64,000 nucleotides of DNA from Dactylosporangium siamense (GTDB lineage Bacteria > Actinomycetota > Actinomycetes > Mycobacteriales > Micromonosporaceae): assembly GCF_016862795.1 (NCBI RefSeq), contig NZ_BONQ01000015.1, forward strand, positions 48,231-112,230, written 5' to 3'. This document shows positions 8,356 to 16,218 of the stretch, piece by piece. A program made the position numbers and the translations under genes. Numbering within the stretch: the stretch's first letter is position 1; each line of letters begins with the position of its first letter. Under the pieces are notes generated by a model that was given only the letters and a program-made list of their open reading frames with translations, did not search any database and was not told where the DNA came from.

Positions 8356-10525
8356 GCCCGAGTTCGTCGTCCACCTCTTCGCCCCCACCGACGGGCCGGA
8401 CGCCGGCGCGGCGCTGGCGGGTGTGCGCGCGCTGTGGGAGAACTGCCGCGCCCAGCTCGGCATGACCCAGCCGATCGTGGAGGTCCAGCTGCGCGCCGAC
8501 CTGCCCGCCGACCTCACGGAGGGGCCCGACGGTGCCGTCGCCGGCCGGCAGGACCCGACCGTGCAGTTCCAGGCGATCGCCCGCCGCGAGCACGACGTCC
8601 TCAACGTCTCCTTCGCCATCGCGGCGCCCGACGCCGTGCCGCGTTCCCGGACCCGGCTGGGCTCGGCGCTGCCGCCCGGCTGGCACGAGTTCCACCGCTG
8701 GTGGCGCACGCTCGGCGCGGGCACGGGGCTGCTCGGCGGTGCCGTCGTGCTGCTCGCCAAGAGCGAGGACCCGGCGGGGGTCGACCTCCGCACGGCGGTG
8801 CCCGCCCAGGAGGACGACGGGGACGGCTGGTGGGAGGCGGGTTTCGCGCTGCACGGCTTCGCCGGCTGGGAGACGACGCCGGCCGGCACGCACGGCACCC
8901 GGCGCCTGGTGCTGCTGGCCGGGCTGGACGAGGACGCGGAGCTCAGCCGGTTCGCGTGGAGCGACGGCGGCACCGCCCTGCCGCCGCTGGGCCGCTACCT
9001 CATGCACGCGGCGAAGCTGCGCTACCAGGCCCGGGTGCTCGGCGACGGCGGGCAGCTGGCCCGGCTCCGGCGGCGGGTCACCGGCCGCCTCGACGAGCTG
9101 ACCGCCCGGCTGCGCGAGCCCGGTGGGCCGGGCCGGGCCGCGGCCGCCGACCTCGCCGGCGACCGGGCCGACCTGGCCGCCACCCTGCAGTCCCTGCGGG
9201 TGATGCGGCGCACCGTGGACATCGCGCGGGGCAACATGGCCGGGATCCTCGACGGGCCGCTGCCGGCCGACGCCCCGCTCGGCGACTGGCTGGCCCAGCA
9301 GCTCGTGGACGACACCGACCTGCTCGAGGCGGCCTGGGAACGCGCGGAGCGGGTCGCGGCCATGCTCGGCGCGGCGGGCCCGGCGCCCGAGCCGCAGCCC
9401 GCGCCGGCGGCGGATCCGGCGCCGTCCCCGCCGCCTCCGGCGGAGGTCGAGCACCGCGTCGGTTTCGACGTCGACGTCGTCAACTACAGCGGCCGCTCGA
9501 CGCCGCGGCAGTTCGAGGTGCAGCGCAGGGTCGGCGGCATGATCGAGCGGATCCTCGCCCGCGTCGGCGTGCCCGTGCACGAGACCGACCGGCAACCGGC
9601 CGGCGACGGCATGATGGTCGTGCTGCCCGCGAGCGTGCCGGCCGACGTGGCGCTCCCGGCGCTCCTGCACGGCTGGCGGGCGCAGGTGGTGGCGGACAAC
9701 GCCGAGCACCCGCACGACCGGATCCGGCTGCGGCTGTCCGTGGGCTCCGGGCCGTTCACCCGGTCCGCGATCGGGTTCAGCGGCCAGGCGATCATCGAGG
9801 TCGGCCGGCTGCTCGACTGCCAGGCGCTGCGGCAGGCGGTGCTCGACCACCCGGACGCGGACCTGGTCGCGATCGTCGCCGACCGCACCTACCGGGACGT
9901 GGTCGGCGAGGGGTACCCGGGACTGCGGCCCGAGGCGTTCGAACCGGCCGAGATCACGATCAAGACGTACCAGGGCCGGGCCTGGCTGTGGACCGGCGGC
10001 GCCCCGGCCGGACCGCCCCGGCCGGACCGGCACCCGGTCGCCGCGAGCCGCGACGTGTTCGTCATCCACGGTCCGGGACCGCAGCCGCGCAAGGACATGT
10101 TCGAGCTGCTGCGCGCGCTCGACCTGCGCCCGCTCGGCTGGGAGGACATGGTGACCCGGACCGGCCGGCCGGCCCCCCGGCACGACGAGATCCTCGCGAC
10201 GGCCTTCGCGGCCGGGCCGGGCGTGCTCGTCGTCATGGCCCCCGGCGAAGAGGCGGACGTGCTGATCCGGGCCGGCCGGGCGCTGGCGCTCAAACCGGAC
10301 CACACGATCCCCGTCCAGGTCGGCGCGGTCGCCGCCACCGAACTGGACCGGCGGCAGCCCGTCCGGCTCACCCGCGACACGGCCGACGCCAGCGTCGTCT
10401 TCCAGCACGAGGTCGCCCAGCGGCTGCGGGCCGTCGGCTATCCGGTCGACACCAGCGGCGCCGACTGGTCCGACGCGGAGCGGTTCCGCGGGCTGCTGCG
10501 GCACCCACCCGACCCTCGGCGGTGA
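8333..10525 (+). CDS. CATRA conflict protein with class III cyclase-like and TIR-like domains
   Basis: 730 residues, GTG start with GGAGGA five bases upstream. Residues 1 to about 345 are the CATRA-type region (EFVVHLFAPTDGPDAG start, helical second half). A Pro/Ala linker follows (about 350-371). Residues 373-555 resemble the actinobacterial mini nucleotide cyclase of the class III fold: DVDVVNYS holds candidate metal Asp381, AGDGMMVVLP holds Asp425, and the domain ends with the usual IKTYQGRAWLW strand. Residues 573-715 resemble TIR-like (CAP12/Pycsar-effector type) domains: DVFVIHG, a late VQVG strand, and an ending like FxHEVAQRLRxxGYPVD. The usual catalytic Glu motif (xVLFEAG) reads DVLIRAG, so Glu is replaced by Arg646. 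I infer a sensor-cyclase-effector polypeptide whose effector may be inactive or only bind nucleotide. Confidence 0.7.
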   Translation: MTAAGLVEPEFVVHLFAPTDGPDAGAALAGVRALWENCRAQLGMTQPIVEVQLRADLPADLTEGPDGAVAGRQDPTVQFQAIARREHDVLNVSFAIAAPDAVPRSRTRLGSALPPGWHEFHRWWRTLGAGTGLLGGAVVLLAKSEDPAGVDLRTAVPAQEDDGDGWWEAGFALHGFAGWETTPAGTHGTRRLVLLAGLDEDAELSRFAWSDGGTALPPLGRYLMHAAKLRYQARVLGDGGQLARLRRRVTGRLDELTARLREPGGPGRAAAADLAGDRADLAATLQSLRVMRRTVDIARGNMAGILDGPLPADAPLGDWLAQQLVDDTDLLEAAWERAERVAAMLGAAGPAPEPQPAPAADPAPSPPPPAEVEHRVGFDVDVVNYSGRSTPRQFEVQRRVGGMIERILARVGVPVHETDRQPAGDGMMVVLPASVPADVALPALLHGWRAQVVADNAEHPHDRIRLRLSVGSGPFTRSAIGFSGQAIIEVGRLLDCQALRQAVLDHPDADLVAIVADRTYRDVVGEGYPGLRPEAFEPAEITIKTYQGRAWLWTGGAPAGPPRPDRHPVAASRDVFVIHGPGPQPRKDMFELLRALDLRPLGWEDMVTRTGRPAPRHDEILATAFAAGPGVLVVMAPGEEADVLIRAGRALALKPDHTIPVQVGAVAATELDRRQPVRLTRDTADASVVFQHEVAQRLRAVGYPVDTSGADWSDAERFRGLLRHPPDPRR

Positions 10526-10799
10526 CGCGACCGGCGCGGTCCGCCGAGGGGTGTCCGGGCCGACTCGGCACGTCCGGCCGATGCAGTCCGGCTAGACAGT
10601 TGCGACGCTCGATGCAGGTCAAGCCGCGGAGGGTCGCGTCGCCGCCGGTCAGCTGCGGCTTGTCCGCCGGGACCGCATCTCGGGCGCCGCTGGTGCTCAG
10701 GGCGTTCCACCAGAAGGGGGGCCGGTGGCGGCGCAGGAATGCGCCGCCACCTGTGTGTCCGCTCGGCAATGGCGTGAACGCGCGATACCGGCTGTCGCC
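10526..10799. other. Convergent intergenic region, non-coding
   Basis: 274 bp between the CATRA gene and the minus-strand gene that ends at 10800. No supported gene. Its one clear element is the hairpin at 10724-10751. Confidence 0.6.
10724..10751. terminator. Bidirectional hairpin terminator
   Basis: Perfect 12-bp G/C stem (10724-10735 with 10740-10751) closed by a GGAA tetraloop, between two convergent genes. No U-tract on either side. Confidence 0.75.
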
Positions 10800-11417
10800 C
10801 TATCGCGCCGTCACGGCGTCGCGGATGAGGTCCGTGAGGTGGCTGGCGACCCGGGAGGCGACCACGTTGCCCTCGTGCACCACCATCAGGTCCTCCACCA
10901 CGCACGCGGGCGGGGTGTGGTCCAGGGTCGCGGCCAGCTTGGGGTTGCGGGCCACCCAGGTCAGCAGCTCGCGCACGATCGCGTCCTCGGCGGCCTGGGC
11001 CGTGGCGGGTGCGGTCTCGGCGAACCTGCGCAGCACCCGCTCCCGGTGCTGCCAGAACGACCACACCTTGGCCTCGTCGAGCAGCTGGGACACGGCGTCC
11101 TTGCGCTGGTAGCGCAGCGCGAGCTGGATGGAGTGGCTGCGGCCGTCCTTGATGAGGGCGCCGATCATGCGGTGCCGGGCGTGGGCGCCGGTCACCTCGT
11201 AGAAGGTGCTGCGGCAGCCGCGGGGCTCGGCGGCGTCGACGATGCTGCGCCAGCTCAGGGGCTCACCGGGCCGGTGCTCCACGAGCCGGGCCACCGAGCG
11301 GAAGTAGACGCTCTTGGTGTGCCAGTGGTTGCGCTTGATCGAGGGGTTGTCGGCGAGGCCGTGAAACCAGCGGCCGACGACGGTGTTGCCCAGTTCTGCG
11401 GTGAATGCTCGTGACAT
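10800..11417 (-). CDS. Putative TetR-like DNA-binding regulator of the metabolite cluster
   Basis: 205 residues from an ATG with CAGGAG about seven bases upstream. I do not recognise a named family with certainty. The segment PLSWRSIVDAAEPRGCRSTFYEVTG resembles a TetR-type helix-turn-helix (TxxxIxxxAGxxxGTFYxYF), followed by a helical region with a VREL-LTWVARNP stretch. It is the outermost minus-strand gene beside a flavin hydroxylase and a LuxR activator, a usual place for a pathway regulator. A 20-bp motif shared with the hydroxylase promoter lies 55 bases upstream of its start. Confidence 0.45.
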   Translation of the reverse strand: MSRAFTAELGNTVVGRWFHGLADNPSIKRNHWHTKSVYFRSVARLVEHRPGEPLSWRSIVDAAEPRGCRSTFYEVTGAHARHRMIGALIKDGRSHSIQLALRYQRKDAVSQLLDEAKVWSFWQHRERVLRRFAETAPATAQAAEDAIVRELLTWVARNPKLAATLDHTPPACVVEDLMVVHEGNVVASRVASHLTDLIRDAVTAR

Positions 11418-11471
11418 CGCTCGACTCCTGCCGTTCGTCAAGGGCGAGCGTTCCCGCCGGGGGGTGTGCGG

Positions 11472-11491
11472 GGCATCACGTGTTCACGTGG
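11472..11491 (-). promoter_or_regulatory. Candidate operator, copy 1
   Basis: ggcatcacgtgttcacgtgg, matching 17 of 20 bases of 13153-13172. On the minus strand it contains CGTGA-N3-CGTGA direct repeats. It sits upstream of the putative TetR-like gene and overlaps the stop of the hydroxylase gene. Confidence 0.45.
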
Positions 11492-13082
11492 TCTTGTGGC
11501 CGCTGACCAGATCCAGCACGTCGTGCCAGCGCTCGGGTGCGACGTCGTCACGCCAGGCGATGCACTGGTCGGGGCGCAGCAGGACCAGCCGGCGGTCCCA
11601 GCAGGCGCGGACGGACGCGTCGGTGAGCGGCAGGTGCAGCATCGGGATGCCGCGGCTGCGGGCCGCCGTCACGAGGTCCCGGCCGGCGGCGTCGTCGGTC
11701 AGGTCGACCAGGGTGAACTGCTTGCCGAAGCAGTCGAAGAGCTGGCTGCCGTCGGTGAGCCGCACCGCCGGCGCCCGGCCGCCCGGCCAGGTGCTCGGGG
11801 TGATCGTCGGGCCGTGCAGGTTCGACGGGCCGCTCCGCTCGTGCCAGATGACCGACGAGGACGTGTACCGGCCACCGAACCGGAAGCCGAGGCCGTCGAG
11901 GAGCCGCGTCTCCTGCTGCAGGATCCCGGCCAGGAACTCCCGCGGCGCGCCGGCGTCCACGAGCCGGCTGAACCGGCGCAGCGTCTCCAGCTGCCGGGCC
12001 AGCAGTTCCCGGTCCATGAGGGCGCGCGGCCGGCGCTCCAGCTCGTAGCTGTCCAGCAGCAGGCTGCCGGCCCAGCCGTTCAGGGTGGCGGCGAGTTTCC
12101 AGCCCAGGTCGACCGCGTCGCCGATGCCGGTGGCGACGGTGTTGCCGATCGGATGGAACCGGTGGGCCGCCTCGCCGAGCAGGAACACCGAGCCGCGGCG
12201 GTAGGTCTCGGCCACCGCGAGGGCGTCGTCCCATTGGGTCACCCCGAGCAGCTCGGAGGTGCCCAGGCACCCGCCGATCCTGCGGTGCAGCAGCGCGATC
12301 GGGTCGGCGGTCACCGGTTCGTCGGGTGTCATCCGGAAGTGCCCGACCCAGGTGTCGCGCTCCTCCCGCGACACCAGCGCGACGCCGCCGACGATGACGG
12401 TCGACAGGCCGGGACCGTGCGACCAGAGACTCAGGTCCCGGTTGCGGAAGGACACCGAGCAGTACTGCGCGGGCGGCTGCAGCTCGTCCATGGAGACCTC
12501 GATGCAGCGCCGCACCGTGCTCTGCGCGCCGTCGCACCCCGCGATGTAGTCGGCCTTGATGACGCTGCCCGTGCCGGTGCGCACGTCCATGACGGTGGCC
12601 GACGTGCCCTCGCTGTCGACGCGCAGGTCGGTGAAGGTCCAGCCCTCACGGAGGTCGACGAGCTTCTCGTCGTGCAGGGCGTCGCGGAGGTGGCGGGCCA
12701 GGTGCGTCTCGGAGATCTGCTGGTGCTGCTCGACCGGCGCGCTGCCGTCGTTGACGGTCGCGTAGCGGCCGCGGAGCTGGTTGATGGACGGGTACTGCGC
12801 CACGAGCACCGGCGGCTGGTCGAGTCCCTGGCTCCACACGACGTTGGTGGCCGAGTCGGGGTCGACCCCGTTCCTGCGGATCTTCGTGGCGAGGCCGAGC
12901 CGGCGTAACAGCTCCATGCTGCGGCCGTCGAGGAACCCTACGTCAGGGCGTCGTGGCAGGCCGGTGCCGCGTTCCACGACGATGCTCGCCACGCCGTGGT
13001 GCGCCAGTTCGAGCGCGAGGATCGCGCCGACCGTGCCCGCGCCCACCACCAGCACCGGTGTCCGCAGCGTTGAGGTGGTCAT
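11484..13082 (-). CDS. FAD-dependent aromatic monooxygenase (PheA/TfdB/MhpA class)
   Basis: 532-residue class A flavin hydroxylase. The FAD Rossmann motif VVGAGTVGAILALELA lies near residues 11-26, the DG motif is AGCDGAQSTVRR, and the second FAD site is LLGEAAHRFHP, where GE replaces the more common GD. The long C-terminal part (about 400-532) matches the thioredoxin-like tail of the phenol hydroxylase class. Such enzymes hydroxylate phenols with NAD(P)H and O2. The start ATG has GGGGGA upstream; longer frames exist but lack a ribosome site. In this cluster it could hydroxylate an aminohydroxybenzoate or a dimeric product (inference). Confidence 0.87.
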   Translation of the reverse strand: MTTSTLRTPVLVVGAGTVGAILALELAHHGVASIVVERGTGLPRRPDVGFLDGRSMELLRRLGLATKIRRNGVDPDSATNVVWSQGLDQPPVLVAQYPSINQLRGRYATVNDGSAPVEQHQQISETHLARHLRDALHDEKLVDLREGWTFTDLRVDSEGTSATVMDVRTGTGSVIKADYIAGCDGAQSTVRRCIEVSMDELQPPAQYCSVSFRNRDLSLWSHGPGLSTVIVGGVALVSREERDTWVGHFRMTPDEPVTADPIALLHRRIGGCLGTSELLGVTQWDDALAVAETYRRGSVFLLGEAAHRFHPIGNTVATGIGDAVDLGWKLAATLNGWAGSLLLDSYELERRPRALMDRELLARQLETLRRFSRLVDAGAPREFLAGILQQETRLLDGLGFRFGGRYTSSSVIWHERSGPSNLHGPTITPSTWPGGRAPAVRLTDGSQLFDCFGKQFTLVDLTDDAAGRDLVTAARSRGIPMLHLPLTDASVRACWDRRLVLLRPDQCIAWRDDVAPERWHDVLDLVSGHKTT

Positions 13083-13152
13083 CCGGCTTCCCCCTGTCGT
13101 CAGCGCGCGTGACGCACGCATCACGCAATGCTGCGACGGGGGAGCGGGTTTC

Positions 13153-13172
13153 GGCATCACGTACTCACGCGG
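13153..13172 (-). promoter_or_regulatory. Candidate operator, copy 2
   Basis: ggcatcacgtactcacgcgg, the partner of 11472-11491, about 70 bases upstream of the hydroxylase start. A further inverted pair (GCGTGA/TCACGC) lies nearby around 13105-13125. Confidence 0.45.
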
Positions 13173-13195
13173 TACCGGCCGCCGGTGTCACGGCC

Positions 13196-15973
13196 TCAGG
13201 GTGTCGGCTGCCGCTCGGCGACGAGGCGGGCGAGGTCGACCCGGCTCGCGATGCCGAGCTTGCTGAAGATCTTGCGCAGGTGACTGTCGACCGTGTGGAT
13301 GGACACGAACAGGGCGTCCGCGACCTCACGGTTGCGCTTGCCCTTCGCCACGAGCAGCGCGACCTTGCGCTCGGCCTCGGTCAGCTGCCGCAGGCAGGCC
13401 GGGCCGGCGTCCACCGCCGGGGACGGAACCGGGCGCTGACCGAGGAGCGCCTCGAGCCGGGGCACGGCACGGCGCGCGCCGGCCGCCGTGACGATCCCGA
13501 GGGCCTCGCCGGCGTACGCGCGGCCGGTCGTGACGTCGCCGGCGGCGACCGCGAGGTTCGCGGCGTCCTCCAGCGCCGCCGCCAGCCCCAGGACGCGGGG
13601 GGTGCGGCGGAACGCGTCGACGGCCCGCCGCAGGCGCTCCGGGTCCGCGCGGAACAGGCCGTCGGCGTGGGCCGCGGCGGCGGCGAGGGAGAGGACGGCC
13701 GGGTTGTGCTCGGCGAGCCGCCGCGCGCTGGCCACGACGACCGCGGCGCGGGCCCGGTCCTGCGCCCGCAGCGCGATGCGGACGAGCTCGGCCGCGGCGG
13801 CCGGGTCCTGCGTGATGAGCGCGGGCCGCTCGGGCATCGCGTCGTGGATGCCGGCCAGGGCGTCCATCGCGGCCTCGGGGCCCACGGTCTCGTCCAGCAG
13901 CACCGCCTCGGCCCACGCGACGTCCTCGGGCGCGGCGGTGATCCCGGTCGCGGTGAGGCGGCGCATGTGCGTGCGGTAGTCCGTCGCCTGGGCCGGATCG
14001 CCCCGCACGACACTGAGCCTGATCAGCGCCCCCAGCAGCGGGACGGCCAGCTGGTGGGTGGTCAGCCGCTCGGCGGCGGCGACGCCCGCGTCGGCCTCGG
14101 TGATCGCGTCGTCGATCTGCCCGCGCGCGGCGAGCAGCGCGGTCTGGTAGTAGTGCCACAGCGGCTCGGACCAGGCCGTCCCGAGCCGCTCGGACTCCTC
14201 CCGGCCGCGCAGGTAGGTCCGCTCGGCGTCGTCGAACCGGTCGACGGCGGCCAGGGCGTTGCCCAGCCAGATCCTCGGGTGCCGGTGGACCGCGGAGCCG
14301 CCGACCCGGTCCGCCGTCCGGGTCGCCTGGTGCGCGAACGCGAGGGACTCCTCGAGCCGCCCTTCGGCCTGCGCCACCAGGCTGCGGGCGGTGAGCCCGA
14401 AGACCGTCGCGCCGAACGCGCCGGAGATCTCGCCGGCGGTTGCCGCGCTGGCCCCGGAGCGGTCCGCCTCCCGGAGGTCGCCGACGTAGAAGAGGGCGTG
14501 CGCGCGGATCGCGAACAGTTTCGCGGTGAGCCCGTGGTCGATGCCGGTGATCTCCAGCGCCTGGTCGGCGTAGTCGACCGCGGTCGCGTTCTTCCCGGCG
14601 TGCTTGAACGCCTCGGCCAGGCCGAGCAGCAGCGTGCCCTCCGTGGCGGGGTCGAGGCCGGCCCGCAGCGCGGTCCGGCCCAGGTTGTGCGCCTGCTCGA
14701 GCCGGCCGGCCGAGGCGAGCAGCCGGACGGCGTCGGCGATCAGCGTGCCGCGCTCCGGGTCCTCCACGCCGATCAGGTCCAGGGCGTGGACGATCAGGTC
14801 CGCCGCGGTGCCGGGCGCCAGGCCGGACACCTCCCTCGCCGCCGTGTGCAGGATCGTCACCGCCTCGCGGGCACCCTCCCCGCCGCTCTTGAGCAGGTGC
14901 TCGGCCACCTCGACCGGCGGGCGCCGCTCCGCCCGGCTGATCATGGCCGCCTCCCGGTGCAGGAGCGCGCGGACCGACTCGTTGAGCGTGCCGTAGACGG
15001 CCAGCCTGACCAGGTCGTGGGCGAAGCAGAGCGCGTCGTCGTCGTGGGTGAGCAGCCGGGCCGCCGTGGCCTCCTCCACCAGGGGCACCAGCTGGGCCGG
15101 TGGGCGGTCGAGCAGCCCGGCGACGGCGCTGATCCGGAACGGGCGGCCGAACACCGACCCCGTGCGCACCAGCCGCTGGGCGTCCTCGGACAGCCCGTTG
15201 AGGATCTGCTCGACGATGGTGATGAAGCTCGACGGCAGCTCGTCGCCGGTCACGGTGGCGACGCCCCGGCTGAACACCATCTGGCCGTTCATGCGCAGCG
15301 CGGTCATGAGCTGTTCCACCTGCAGCGGCACCCCGCCGCACCCGCCCGCCAGGGCGAGCACCGTGTTGTCGACCTTGGCGGCGACCGCCTGCTCGCAGAG
15401 CCGGGCCACCGCGGGCTCGTCGATCGCCCGGATGGACAGCCGCTCGGCCCCGTTGCGCAGCAGCCACGACAGCACCTGCTGCCCGGGGGTGTTGGTCGAG
15501 CCGGGCCGGTGCGCGAAGACCCACCGGACCGCGCTGGACGCGAGCGCCGGGACCAGCTCCCGGACGGCGAGCGCGCTGAGCTCGTCCATCCATTGGGCGT
15601 CGTCAATTGAAATGATCATGGGCCGGTGTGCCGCGAATTCCTCGAGCGCCTCGCGGAGCCGGTCCAGCGTGCGGTACTGACTTTCCTGTGTGTCAGTGAG
15701 CCAGGTGAATGTGTCGGTGGCCGGCTGGCAGTTTCGCAGCGCCGAGGCGAGCGTGACCAGCGGCGCGGCCCGGTCGAGACTGAACGCGGTCCGCGCGGCG
15801 ACCTCCAGCTTCGCCTCGTGCGCGAGCGCCGTCACCACCTCGACCAGATGGGTCTTGCCGATGCCCGCGGAGCCGTCGATCACCAGGACGCCGCCGGTGC
15901 CGGCCGCGGTGTCGCCGACCATCCGGCGCAGCACGGCCAGCTCCCGGTCGCGTCCGAACGTTGCCTTGCTCAC
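13196..15973 (-). CDS. Large LuxR-type ATP-binding transcriptional activator (LAL family)
   Basis: 925 residues, the usual LAL length. N-terminal AAA/STAND ATPase with Walker A GSAGIGKT at 34-41 and Walker B near IISIDDAQW (about 119-127), a long helical TPR-like middle, and a C-terminal LuxR helix-turn-helix (LTEAERKVALLVAKGKRNRE, then VSIHTVDSHLRKIFSKLGI). LAL proteins act as pathway-specific activators, often binding ATP and a ligand. A GTG start is taken at 15973. It lies between the hydroxylase and the PhzE-like gene on the same strand and is the leading candidate to switch on the cluster. Confidence 0.92.
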   Translation of the reverse strand: MSKATFGRDRELAVLRRMVGDTAAGTGGVLVIDGSAGIGKTHLVEVVTALAHEAKLEVAARTAFSLDRAAPLVTLASALRNCQPATDTFTWLTDTQESQYRTLDRLREALEEFAAHRPMIISIDDAQWMDELSALAVRELVPALASSAVRWVFAHRPGSTNTPGQQVLSWLLRNGAERLSIRAIDEPAVARLCEQAVAAKVDNTVLALAGGCGGVPLQVEQLMTALRMNGQMVFSRGVATVTGDELPSSFITIVEQILNGLSEDAQRLVRTGSVFGRPFRISAVAGLLDRPPAQLVPLVEEATAARLLTHDDDALCFAHDLVRLAVYGTLNESVRALLHREAAMISRAERRPPVEVAEHLLKSGGEGAREAVTILHTAAREVSGLAPGTAADLIVHALDLIGVEDPERGTLIADAVRLLASAGRLEQAHNLGRTALRAGLDPATEGTLLLGLAEAFKHAGKNATAVDYADQALEITGIDHGLTAKLFAIRAHALFYVGDLREADRSGASAATAGEISGAFGATVFGLTARSLVAQAEGRLEESLAFAHQATRTADRVGGSAVHRHPRIWLGNALAAVDRFDDAERTYLRGREESERLGTAWSEPLWHYYQTALLAARGQIDDAITEADAGVAAAERLTTHQLAVPLLGALIRLSVVRGDPAQATDYRTHMRRLTATGITAAPEDVAWAEAVLLDETVGPEAAMDALAGIHDAMPERPALITQDPAAAAELVRIALRAQDRARAAVVVASARRLAEHNPAVLSLAAAAAHADGLFRADPERLRRAVDAFRRTPRVLGLAAALEDAANLAVAAGDVTTGRAYAGEALGIVTAAGARRAVPRLEALLGQRPVPSPAVDAGPACLRQLTEAERKVALLVAKGKRNREVADALFVSIHTVDSHLRKIFSKLGIASRVDLARLVAERQPTP

Positions 15974-16218
15974 TGGGCGGTTCCTGTTTCTGGCTCCGCC
16001 GGGCGCCGCCCGTCGCGGGCTGCCGATGCTGCATTCAAGCCTGTTTCGGCGGTTGGCCGCGTCGTTGTCGATCCGGGTCGGAAAACGGTTTGCAGCTCAC
16101 TCACCTCGATCTTATCCAGGTCGGTCAGCGACGATTGTTGTGGACGGGGACGGTCGAGGTGAACAGCCTTTCGGCCTACCACGGCCGCGACGTCCGTCGG
16201 TGCGCGGTCCCGGACCGT

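Noticed and set aside
8333..10525. A canonical Pycsar operon
   Set aside because: Pycsar has separate cyclase and effector proteins; here the domains are in one chain with a CATRA region and the effector-like domain lacks its Glu.
12953..15610. Long plus-strand reading frame across the flavin hydroxylase and LAL genes
   Set aside because: It runs through two clear minus-strand genes and has no domain-like text.
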